Below are positions 1-5,972 of a DNA stretch of 8,534 nucleotides, in pieces. Each line of letters starts with the position of its first letter. The stretch's first letter is position 1. Source of the stretch: an uncultured Plesiomonas sp. (GTDB lineage Bacteria; Pseudomonadota; Gammaproteobacteria; Enterobacterales; CAMTGL01); NCBI GenBank assembly GCA_947071955.1, contig CAMTGL010000082.1:1-8534 (forward strand), written 5' to 3'. The position numbers and the translations under genes are program-made. The notes below the pieces were generated by a model. The model made no database searches and was not told the DNA's origin. It worked only from the letters and a program-made list of their open reading frames with translations.

Positions 1-339
1 CGCACCAATATTACGCAAGCAAAAGCGAAACTCCGCCAGCTTGAACAGCAAGTTGATATGGTCAAAGCCACTGAAACTGTGCAAAAAGCTCAGGCCTCTG
101 TTTCTGCCCGTAATGTGGGTGCAAACTCTAAAATGCGCACGGCAGTAGAATCGCTCGATCGCATCAAGCAAAAGCAAGCAGAGCAGCAAGCAAAACTGGA
201 AGCGGCCAGTGAGCAACATGCTCAAGAGAGTGGTGATGCACTACAGGCTAAACTCAAGCAAGCCGGTATTGGTGGTGCACCTACTAGCTCGGCAAAAGAT
301 GAACTAGCCCGTATTATGGCGCGTAAAAACGGCAATTAA
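1..339 (+). CDS. yjfJ: PspA/IM30-family coiled-coil protein (YjfJ-like), C-terminal part
   Basis: Frame 1 is open from the first base to TAA at 337-339, so this is the last 112 codons of a gene that starts outside the window; ATG at 58 is an internal codon. The protein is rich in Ala, Gln, Lys and Glu with long heptad-like helices (about residues 1-75), a short Gly/Pro linker and a last helix (KDELARIMARKN). This is the layout of PspA/IM30 proteins, which form oligomeric scaffolds on the inner face of the cytoplasmic membrane and respond to membrane stress. The E. coli relative YjfJ is about 230 residues, so about half is visible. The assignment rests mainly on context: the next four genes match yjfK, yjfL, yjfM and yjfC in the E. 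coli order. Composition alone would also fit another coiled-coil protein. Confidence 0.75.
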   Translation, partial: RTNITQAKAKLRQLEQQVDMVKATETVQKAQASVSARNVGANSKMRTAVESLDRIKQKQAEQQAKLEAASEQHAQESGDALQAKLKQAGIGGAPTSSAKDELARIMARKNGN

Positions 340-361
340 TACGCTCTCATCTTGCTAACTC

Positions 362-396
362 AAGCCCAGTCAGTGCCATGCACCGTCTGGGCTTTT
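362..396 (+). terminator. Terminator-like hairpin between yjfJ and yjfK (possible attenuator)
   Basis: AAGCCCAG (362-369) pairs with CTGGGCTT (387-394). Inside, C371 can pair with G385, and GTGC (373-376) pairs with GCAC (380-383) around the loop CAT, giving one long interrupted stem. The stem runs into TTTT (393-396). The U-tract is short, so termination is probably partial. It lies 23 bases after the yjfJ stop and 31 bases before the yjfK start, where it could keep the scaffold gene expressed above the downstream genes. Confidence 0.5.
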
Positions 397-426
397 GACT
401 ATATTTACCTGTCAGGAAACCACCGT

Positions 427-1065
427 ATGTTTGACTGGTTTAAGAAAAAAACACCCCCAGTTTCTGCTGCGCCAAGTGCCCCTGAAGTATTGGGTTTACG
501 CTTAGGTGGCGCAATTGAATTTGATGATTTGGCTCTGCGCCTGATTGAACCGCATGTAATTTTTGAAGGCGCAGCACGCAGCCAAATTATTCAGGCCGTC
601 GGCGAGGTACAGCTTGATAATAACAGCCGATTACTGCGTTTCTACACGGATGACGATGGCTTTGTGCAAGTGCTGCAACAAGGCGGAACACAAGATATAA
701 ACGTCGTTGATGTCAAATTATGGTATTTCTACGAAACCGGTGCCATTGATACGCAAACCAAGTGGGATAAAACCCTCGCACAAGAGATAGTCAAACCTAC
801 ATGGCAGCTTGAAGGTGAGCAGTTTGACAAAGTTTGGCATAATGAACGCCCGGTTGCGATGACAGAGAAAACCTGGAGTGCTGGCACACAATTTCCGGCT
901 GAAACCGACCAATTTGTCATGCTGTATCAACGCCAAGCCAATGACAGTGTTGATGAATTTGTGATGATCTCAGGTGAAGAGAAACAGATCTTTAACGATC
1001 AAGAACGCGCCTTAGTGATCAGCACCGGAATAAACCTTACCGCCAGTGATTTTAGTGTGATTTAA
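427..1065 (+). CDS. yjfK: DUF2491 family protein (YjfK-like)
   Basis: The protein has 212 residues, starting MFDWFKKK. The ATG at 427 is chosen because AGGAA lies at 414-418, 8 bases upstream, and because YjfK-type proteins begin with a similar Met-Phe-x-Trp-Phe-(K/R)-Lys-Lys segment. An in-frame upstream start at 352 would add 25 unlikely residues translated through the hairpin at 362-396. There is no signal peptide or membrane segment, so it is probably cytoplasmic or membrane-peripheral. Recognisable stretches are LGLRLGGAIEFDD, IIQAVGEVQLD and YTDDDGFVQVLQQG. The biochemical function of the family is unknown. Its fixed position between a PspA-like protein and a DUF350 membrane protein suggests a role in the same envelope-associated module. 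Confidence 0.8.
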   Translation: MFDWFKKKTPPVSAAPSAPEVLGLRLGGAIEFDDLALRLIEPHVIFEGAARSQIIQAVGEVQLDNNSRLLRFYTDDDGFVQVLQQGGTQDINVVDVKLWYFYETGAIDTQTKWDKTLAQEIVKPTWQLEGEQFDKVWHNERPVAMTEKTWSAGTQFPAETDQFVMLYQRQANDSVDEFVMISGEEKQIFNDQERALVISTGINLTASDFSVI

Positions 1066-1152
1066 GGCCGGTATACCCTGTATGCCATACACTGTGCACC
1101 ATTAACACGATGAGTGTGTTGTTAGAATTAACCCTGTGCCAAGGAGGACTCT

Positions 1153-1557
1153 GTGTCACTATTGTCAGGATTAGGATCATTTGCTCTCTACTTTTTTGCA
1201 TCTCTTTTTATGCTGATGCTATTCAAATGGGTTTACGTAAAAATCACCCCTTACGATGAGTGGACGCTGGTCAAAGAAGAGAAAAATGTTGCCGCCGCGA
1301 TTACCCTATCAGGTGCATTTATCGGCTACAGTCTGGCGATTGCCAGTGCCGCCAGCAACTCTGTCAGTGTGTTTGATTTTATCGTCTGGGGAATAGTGGC
1401 AATGCTGGCACAGGTCATCGCCTTCTTGATTGTGCGCTTTGGTTTTATGCCCAGCTTTGCCGAACGCATCACCAATAATGAAACCGGTGCGGCAATATTA
1501 ATGGCGAGCATGTCTATCTCTGTTGGTTTGCTCAACGCAGCCTGCATGACTTATTAA
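1153..1557 (+). CDS. yjfL: DUF350 inner-membrane protein (YjfL-like)
   Basis: The protein has 134 residues and starts at GTG 1153, preceded by a near-perfect Shine-Dalgarno AAGGAGG (1141-1147) with 5-base spacing. Four hydrophobic segments are visible, at about residues 5-28, 46-68, 73-96 and 111-131. Helices 1-2 and 3-4 look like two related hairpins, as is usual for DUF350 (UPF0719). The loop after helix 1 carries KITPYDEW, and a GAFIGYSLAIASA stretch packs helix 2 with small residues. It should sit in the cytoplasmic membrane; the molecular role is not known. The very strong ribosome binding site suggests it is translated well despite the GTG start. It is followed 11 bases later by the lipoprotein gene. 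Confidence 0.85.
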   Translation: MSLLSGLGSFALYFFASLFMLMLFKWVYVKITPYDEWTLVKEEKNVAAAITLSGAFIGYSLAIASAASNSVSVFDFIVWGIVAMLAQVIAFLIVRFGFMPSFAERITNNETGAAILMASMSISVGLLNAACMTY

Positions 1558-1568
1558 AGGAGAGCAGA

Positions 1569-2228
1569 ATGAAACGCAGCCAGACAATTCTGCGGGAAAA
1601 ACTACGCAAAAGTTGGAGACCGTTTAACCTTGCCCCGCTGTCGGTAGCGGTTGCTGGTTTGGTGCTGGCAGGGTGCGGCGAAGAAGCACAACCACAAATT
1701 TCAGCGGAAGTGTTTAAAAATCTCTCTGATTGCATAAACCAAAACCCAGAACTTGCCGCTGAGTGCCAGAGCGCATACCAAAATGCACTGGCAGAGGCAG
1801 CAAAAACTGCCCCTAAATATAACTCAGCAGCCGATTGTAATGCCGAGTTTGGTGCAGGACAGTGCATACAATCACCCGGTACCAATTGGTTTATGCCGAT
1901 GATGGCAGGCTATATGTTCGGTAAAATGATGAACAGTGGTCGACCAAGTTACAGCAATGTGCCTGTATTTACCCCGAAAAACCCCAATAACCGCAACTAC
2001 GGTTCTTGGACAACGGCAGACGGCTACAGCTATGGCAAAGCTGGCAGTAACAGCCGCGTTGTACTCGACAATAATGCGCTGAAATCCAAACCTGCCACCA
2101 CCCGCACCATTTCACGCGGTGGATTTGGATCAACAGTTGAAGCGAAATCAAACTGGGGCAGTAAAGAGAGCTCACGCTCTTACTCATCAGGAAAAAGCAG
2201 CAGCTCCAGCCGCAGCTGGGGGGGATAA
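1569..2228 (+). CDS. yjfM: DUF1190 lipoprotein (YjfM/YgiB-like) with Ser-rich tail ending in Gly-Gly
   Basis: The protein has 219 residues. A basic N-terminus (KRSQTILREKLRKSWR) and hydrophobic stretch end in the lipobox LAGC with Cys36, so it is probably a lipoprotein; Gly at +2 would favour the outer membrane in enterobacteria. The leader is long for a lipoprotein. The mature part has several Cys residues (DCINQNPELAAEC, DCNAEFGAGQC) that may form disulfides, then WFMPMMAGYMFGKMM, a Gly/Asn/Tyr region, RGGFGSTVEAKS, and a Ser/Gly/Arg-rich disordered tail ending SWGG. As I recall E. coli YgiB, the order of segments and the terminal Gly-Gly are shared. The ribosome binding site AGGAGAG (1558-1564) precedes the ATG. 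The stop overlaps the next start by one base. No function is established for the family. Confidence 0.85.
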   Translation: MKRSQTILREKLRKSWRPFNLAPLSVAVAGLVLAGCGEEAQPQISAEVFKNLSDCINQNPELAAECQSAYQNALAEAAKTAPKYNSAADCNAEFGAGQCIQSPGTNWFMPMMAGYMFGKMMNSGRPSYSNVPVFTPKNPNNRNYGSWTTADGYSYGKAGSNSRVVLDNNALKSKPATTRTISRGGFGSTVEAKSNWGSKESSRSYSSGKSSSSSRSWGG

Positions 2229-2230
2229 TG
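2218..2230 (+). promoter_or_regulatory. G7 run forming slippery heptamer at a TAATG stop/start overlap
   Basis: The last codons of the lipoprotein gene are TGG GGG GGA TAA, and the ATG of the ATP-grasp gene begins on the last base of TAA. In frame, G GGG GGA (2219-2225) has the X XXY YYZ form of a -1 slippery heptamer, directly before the stop. A -1 slip, or one extra G in the transcript, would continue as ATA ATG TTT, exactly the frame of the downstream gene, giving a fusion. Plain termination-reinitiation coupling is the default explanation; frameshifting is inference. Confidence 0.4.
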
Positions 2231-3391
2231 TTTCGAATACCCTGTAAAGAGCGACCACATTGGCGACAACAGGCCGCCGAATTTGGTTTTGGTTTTCATA
2301 CCATGTACGGCGAGCCCTACTGGGATGAAACCGCCTACTACCAATTCAGTCTGCAACAAATTGAAGAGGATTTAGAGCAACCCACCCAAGAGCTTCATCA
2401 AATGTGCCTTGAGGTTGTTGATCAGGTGGTGCGTGATGAAGCATTGCTGCGTCGCTTTCAAATCCCCCAACCTCTCTGGCAACAGGTTGCAGATTCGTGG
2501 CACCGGCGGGATCCTAGCCTCTATTCACGGCTTGATCTGGCCTACGACGGCCAATCACCGGCCAAGTTGTACGAAAATAATGCCGATACCCCGACCTCAC
2601 TGTTTGAAACGGCTTTCTGGCAGTGGTTGTGGCTAGAAGATAATGTCGATCGCGGCCAGTTACGGCGTGATAGTGATCAATTCAATCGGGTACAAGATAC
2701 GCTAATCCAGCGGTTTCATCAGCTTGCACCGAATAGCCCGCATACTTTGCACTTTACCTGCTGCCAAGATACCGAAGAAGATCGCGGGACAGTGCAATAT
2801 CTGGAAGACTGCGCTAAAGAAGCCGGGCTAAACACCAAATTTGTGTTTATCGAAGAGATTGGGCTAGGCGAAAACGGCCGCTTTACTGATAGCGATGATC
2901 AGATTATCGAATGGATGTTCAAACTCTATCCGTGGGAGTTTATGATGCGTGAAGGCTACGCCGAACATCTGCACAGCGCGCAGGTGAACTGGTTAGAGCC
3001 CATGTGGAAATCGATTATCTCAAATAAAGCTCTGCTGCCAATGCTGTGGAAGCTGTTTCCGCATCATCCAAACCTGTTAGCTTCCTATTTCTCCGATGAT
3101 CCGGCCAAATCAGCACTGACAGATTACGTGGTCAAACCGCTATTTTCCCGTGAAGGGGCAAATATCAGTATCGTGCAGAATAACCAAACGGTGTATGAGG
3201 TGGATGGCCCGTATGGTGATGAGGGCATGATCTATCAGGCCTATCATCCGTTGCCTAAATTTGCCGATAACTATACCCTGATTGGCAGTTGGCTAATTGA
3301 TGATCAACCGGCGGGGATTGCGATCCGCGAAGATGCCTCACTGATCACCCAAGATCTCTCCCGCTATTTACCGCATGCGATTATCGGGTAG
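2228..3391 (+). CDS. yjfC: Glutathionylspermidine synthase-family ATP-grasp protein (YjfC/YgiC-like)
   Basis: The 387-residue protein matches the synthetase domain of glutathionylspermidine synthase and is about as long as E. coli YgiC and YjfC (about 386). It lacks the N-terminal amidase domain of E. coli Gss. Conserved blocks are HTMYGEPYW (24-32), SRLDLAYDG (100-108), ENNADTPTS (116-124), TCCQDTEEDRGT, SIISNKALLP, KPLFSREGANISI (from about 302) and GPYGDEGMIYQ, covering the ATP and metal sites of the ATP-grasp fold. Such enzymes activate a carboxylate as an acyl-phosphate and join it to an amine. Whether the substrate is glutathione and spermidine is doubtful: as I recall, YgiC-type proteins have not been shown to make glutathionylspermidine. 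In sequence it reads nearer to my memory of YgiC, but the neighbours are those of yjfC. It is cytoplasmic and translationally coupled to the lipoprotein gene. Confidence 0.88.
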   Translation: MFRIPCKERPHWRQQAAEFGFGFHTMYGEPYWDETAYYQFSLQQIEEDLEQPTQELHQMCLEVVDQVVRDEALLRRFQIPQPLWQQVADSWHRRDPSLYSRLDLAYDGQSPAKLYENNADTPTSLFETAFWQWLWLEDNVDRGQLRRDSDQFNRVQDTLIQRFHQLAPNSPHTLHFTCCQDTEEDRGTVQYLEDCAKEAGLNTKFVFIEEIGLGENGRFTDSDDQIIEWMFKLYPWEFMMREGYAEHLHSAQVNWLEPMWKSIISNKALLPMLWKLFPHHPNLLASYFSDDPAKSALTDYVVKPLFSREGANISIVQNNQTVYEVDGPYGDEGMIYQAYHPLPKFADNYTLIGSWLIDDQPAGIAIREDASLITQDLSRYLPHAIIG

Positions 3392-3403
3392 CCCTTAATC
3401 GAT

Positions 3404-3442
3404 AAAAAAACCGCCGACAGCTTACACTGCGGCGGTTTTTTT
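3404..3442. terminator. Bidirectional intrinsic terminator between yjfC and rhlE
   Basis: A7-CCGCCG (3404-3416) pairs with CGGCGG-T7 (3430-3442). CAG (3418-3420) and CTG (3427-3429) extend the stem across a bulged A. The GC-rich stem is followed by seven T on either strand, so it can end both the yjf cassette (+) and rhlE (-). Confidence 0.9.
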
Positions 3443-3446
3443 GTAT

Positions 3447-3478
3447 TACAGAGTCAGTGAAACATCACTGACTCTGTA
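3447..3478. repeat. Perfect 14-bp inverted repeat with a 4-base loop after rhlE
   Basis: TACAGAGTCAGTGA (3447-3460) is followed by AACA and then its exact reverse complement (3465-3478). It begins 5 bases after the rhlE stop in the direction of rhlE transcription and lies just before the A7/T7 terminator. It has no U-tract of its own, so it is more likely a 3'-end stabilising hairpin or part of a tandem terminator than a lone terminator. Confidence 0.8.
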
Positions 3479-3483
3479 TACGC

Positions 3484-4893
3484 TTAGTTTGACGGACGGC
3501 GACGTGGCTGACCGCTATTTGGACGACGATCAGAAGCTGACGCATCACGATCACGGCGTGGACGGCCTTCATTACCATACGGGCCTTGAGAGTACGGGCC
3601 GCTGCTGCGTGATTCTGAATTACCCTCACGGCGCGGTGCTGCACCGCTACGACCACGGCCATTACCCTGACCCTGACCACCGCTACGACCGCGACCATTA
3701 CCCTGACGACCATTGGCAATCGGTTCAGCACGAATTGATGGATCTGGCTCAAAACCATCAATCGCCTGCTTTGGAATTTCACGCTTTAATAAGCGCTCAA
3801 TATCACGCAGCAATTTGTGTTCATCAACACAAACCAGCGACAATGCCAGACCTTCGCAACCGGCACGACCAGTACGGCCGATACGGTGCACATAGTCTTC
3901 AGCCACGTTTGGCAACTCAAAGTTCACCACATACGGTAGCTGATCAATATCCAGACCCCGTGCAGCAATATCAGTTGCAACCAGTACTCGCACTTTACCG
4001 GATTTAAAATCATCCAGTGCACGGGTACGGGCACCTTGGCTCTTGTTGCCGTGAATTGCTGCTGAGGTAATACCATCACGCTCAAGCTGCTCAGAAAGAT
4101 GGTTTGCGCCGTGCTTAGTACGGGTAAACACCAGCACCTGACGCCACTGATCTTTACCAATCAGGTATGACAGCAGTTCACGTTTACGCTTGCGGTCAAC
4201 CAAATGCACACGCTGTTCAACCTGCTCAGAAGCGGTATTACGGCGAGCCACTTCAATAAGCTGTGGATTTTTCAGTAATTTATCAGCCAGACCTTTAATG
4301 TCATCAGAAAACGTTGCTGAGAACAGCAGGTTCTGACGCTTATTTGGCAGGTAAGCTAAAACCTTACGAATATCATGGATAAAGCCCATATCGAGCATAC
4401 GATCGGCTTCATCCAGCACCAGCGTTTCAACTTTTGCCAGTGATACTGCATTTTGCTGTACCAGATCGAGCAAACGACCCGGTGTTGCTACCAACACATC
4501 AACACCACTACGCAGTTTCATCATCTGCGGGTTGATGCTCACGCCGCCGAACACAACCAGTGAACGGATTGGCAGGTATTTACTGTACTCGCGTACGTTC
4601 TCCCACACCTGAGCGGCCAGCTCACGCGTTGGAGTTAAAATCAGAGCCCGCACAGGACGACGCCCTTTAGGCTGCGGCTGCGTGCTTAATTGCTGCAATA
4701 AAGGCAGGGTAAAACCTGCTGTTTTGCCTGTTCCCGTTTGGGCGCTGGCCATAATATCGCGGCCTTGCAGCACCACCGGAATGGCCTGACGCTGAATCGG
4801 GGTGGGCTGGCTATAACCCTGTTCAGCAACTGCGCGTAACAACTCATCGCACAGGCCAAGAGAATCAAATGATTCCATGTTTTCAACAGACAT
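3484..4893 (-). CDS. rhlE: DEAD-box ATP-dependent RNA helicase RhlE
   Basis: The protein has 469 residues from ATG 4893, chosen because GGGAG (bases 4908-4904) lies 10 bases upstream. ATG 4878 is a second candidate, giving MESFDSLGL, close to the start of E. coli RhlE. All helicase motifs are present: Q motif (YSQPTPIQ, 27-34), Walker A ASAQTGTGKT (49-58), PTRELAAQ (88-95), TPGR, DEAD (161-164), SAT (192-194), ARGLDI (311-316) and HRIGRTGR (336-343). The last 75 or so residues are a basic Gly/Arg/Ser/Pro-rich tail that probably binds RNA. RhlE unwinds short RNA duplexes and is linked to ribosome assembly and RNA decay. It is transcribed in the same direction as rlmA but separated by 161 bases carrying its own promoter, a CRP-type site and a structured leader. 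Confidence 0.97.
   Translation of the reverse strand: MSVENMESFDSLGLCDELLRAVAEQGYSQPTPIQRQAIPVVLQGRDIMASAQTGTGKTAGFTLPLLQQLSTQPQPKGRRPVRALILTPTRELAAQVWENVREYSKYLPIRSLVVFGGVSINPQMMKLRSGVDVLVATPGRLLDLVQQNAVSLAKVETLVLDEADRMLDMGFIHDIRKVLAYLPNKRQNLLFSATFSDDIKGLADKLLKNPQLIEVARRNTASEQVEQRVHLVDRKRKRELLSYLIGKDQWRQVLVFTRTKHGANHLSEQLERDGITSAAIHGNKSQGARTRALDDFKSGKVRVLVATDIAARGLDIDQLPYVVNFELPNVAEDYVHRIGRTGRAGCEGLALSLVCVDEHKLLRDIERLLKREIPKQAIDGFEPDPSIRAEPIANGRQGNGRGRSGGQGQGNGRGRSGAAPRREGNSESRSSGPYSQGPYGNEGRPRRDRDASASDRRPNSGQPRRRPSN
3643..3705 (-). repeat. Two 27-bp near-identical units, 36-bp period, in the rhlE tail
   Basis: Units at 3643-3669 and 3679-3705 differ at two positions and are offset by 36 bp, a multiple of three. 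Each encodes QGNGRGRSG. The linking GGTCAGGGT repeats part of the same pattern. This is an in-frame tandem duplication of 12 residues in the RGG-like tail, a likely site of length variation between strains. Confidence 0.8.
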
Positions 4894-4908
4894 AAAAATT
4901 ATGCTCCC

Positions 4909-5012
4909 GAACTCAGCTTCCCACAATGATTGCGGGTCGGTCTCCTGCTGAGTTCATTATCAGGGCGCGGCAAATTGCCTACGCCAACATGAGGTACAGA
5001 CCGAGGCGTACC
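4909..5012 (-). promoter_or_regulatory. Structured 5' leader of rhlE: three consecutive hairpins
   Basis: In the rhlE transcript, reading 5' to 3': hairpin 1 is GGTAC/GTACC (5012-5008 with 4997-4993); hairpin 2 is GGCG/CGCC plus an inner GGCAA/TTGCC pairing (4985-4964); hairpin 3 has an outer stem GAACTCAGC/GCTGAGTTC (4955-4947 with 4917-4909) enclosing CCCGCA/TGTGGG (4936-4931 with 4925-4920). Hairpin 3 ends directly against the Shine-Dalgarno GGGAG. Pairings were read by eye without energy calculation. A control role is inferred from the number of stems and their placement. Confidence 0.5.
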
Positions 5013-5015
5013 ACA

Positions 5016-5063
5016 GGGGGGGGATTGTAGCAGAGGATCGGCTTTGATGTGAGTTTAATCACA
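5016..5063 (-). promoter_or_regulatory. Predicted rhlE promoter with class II CRP site
   Basis: TGTGA-GTTTAA-TCACA (5048-5063) has both perfect CRP half-sites with the standard 6-base spacer. On the - strand a -10 hexamer TACAAT (5029-5024) gives a start near 5014-5017, so the CRP centre is about 39-42 bases upstream, the class II position. The -35 region overlaps the CRP site and matches the consensus poorly, as usual for activator-dependent promoters. The site covers the rlmA stop codon. A run of eight C in the transcript (G on +, 5016-5023) lies at the predicted start. Confidence 0.6.
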
Positions 5064-5972
5064 AAGCACACGGTTACGGCGGTGTACCCGTACAGCAAAA
5101 TCCGTTTCACAGGCAAATTGATCCTGAGCCCGTAACCATTCCCACACAGATTCAGCCGCACGCCAAGCAAACGGCGTCATCTGTAACAAGGCTTCGGCTG
5201 CTGAACCACTGAGCATCATCGGGTACGATAAACGCAGATCTTCAACCAGAGTAAAACCATCAAGGTGTTCATCTGCACACGGGTGCAGCACTACATCCCC
5301 ATAAACCTGCTCTTTGAGTTGATACAAATGGCGCGGCGCAGGTGAAACGGTAATCACAATTCCGCCCTCTCTGAGCGTGCGTGCCAGCTCTGCAGCATTA
5401 CAGGGGGCATAAATACGCACCACAGCATCAAGGCTCTGATCGTTAAACGGCAAACGCTGGCTAGACGCGACACAAAAATCGCACTGTGGGTAACGCTTGG
5501 CTGCATAGCGGATCGCCACTTTCGAGATATCCAGCCCAATGACACGGGTGGATAAAGAGGCATCAGTGGCCAACGCCGCTTGGCCTACTCCAGCCGGTGG
5601 TAAAGAGAGCGCATCAGCAAATGCAGAGGTGTAATACCCCTCACCACAGCCAATATCTAATAGCGTTAACGCACGGTCGTCTTGCAGCTGTTTATCTGCC
5701 AGCAATGTCTCTACTAATAGAGAAGCCACTTTATCGCGCAACGGCTGGTAATATCCGGCATCTAAAAATGCGCGACGCGCCTGCATCATCTCTTTGTTAT
5801 CTCCCGGATTTTTCGAGCGTTTATGCTGTACCGGCATTAAATTGACATAGCCCTCTTTGGCACAATCAAACTGGTGATGATTAGCACAGCACCACTGCTG
5901 ACTATTTTGCACCGTTTTTTGTGCCAAGGGTTGGTGACAAAGAGGGCACTGGTAAGCTAAAGCACGCAACAT
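5055..5972 (-). CDS. rlmA: 23S rRNA (guanine-745-N1)-methyltransferase RlmA
   Basis: The protein has 305 residues. ATG 5972 is chosen over ATG 5993 because AGGA (bases 5982-5979) lies 6 bases upstream of it. The N-terminal zinc site is visible as C9, C12, C29 and H33 (CPLC...CANHH). It is followed by FDCAKEGYVNLMPVQHKRS, matching the E. coli block apart from a few substitutions, the SAM-binding motif LLDIGCGEGYYT (104-115), and IYAPC and LLQMTPFAWR later. The enzyme methylates N1 of G745 in helix 35 of 23S rRNA, using S-adenosylmethionine. It is longer than E. coli RlmA (269) mostly because of a roughly 18-residue Ala/Ser/Gly-rich insertion after FADAL and a longer linker before the SAM motif. 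Terminators isolate it from fabB, so it probably has its own promoter in 5973-6105. Confidence 0.95.
   Translation of the reverse strand: MLRALAYQCPLCHQPLAQKTVQNSQQWCCANHHQFDCAKEGYVNLMPVQHKRSKNPGDNKEMMQARRAFLDAGYYQPLRDKVASLLVETLLADKQLQDDRALTLLDIGCGEGYYTSAFADALSLPPAGVGQAALATDASLSTRVIGLDISKVAIRYAAKRYPQCDFCVASSQRLPFNDQSLDAVVRIYAPCNAAELARTLREGGIVITVSPAPRHLYQLKEQVYGDVVLHPCADEHLDGFTLVEDLRLSYPMMLSGSAAEALLQMTPFAWRAAESVWEWLRAQDQFACETDFAVRVHRRNRVLCD

Noticed and set aside
352..426. An upstream ATG extending yjfK by 25 residues
   Set aside because: It has no Shine-Dalgarno, the extension is translated from the hairpin at 362-396, and it does not fit the family start. ATG 427 has a good ribosome binding site.
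1102..1128. Promoter-like TTAACA and TAGAAT in the yjfK-yjfL gap
   Set aside because: The spacer is only 15 bases and nothing else supports it; chance in an AT-rich gap is likely.
2228..3391. Calling the ATP-grasp gene a true glutathionylspermidine synthetase (gss)
   Set aside because: The family match is clear, but the amidase domain is absent and the substrate of this subgroup is not settled, so only the family is named.
3441..4007. A 188-codon + strand ORF rich in Asp, His and Tyr
   Set aside because: It lies antisense to the end of rhlE, and its odd composition comes from reading the Gly/Arg-rich tail backwards. It has no ribosome binding site and starts inside the terminator.
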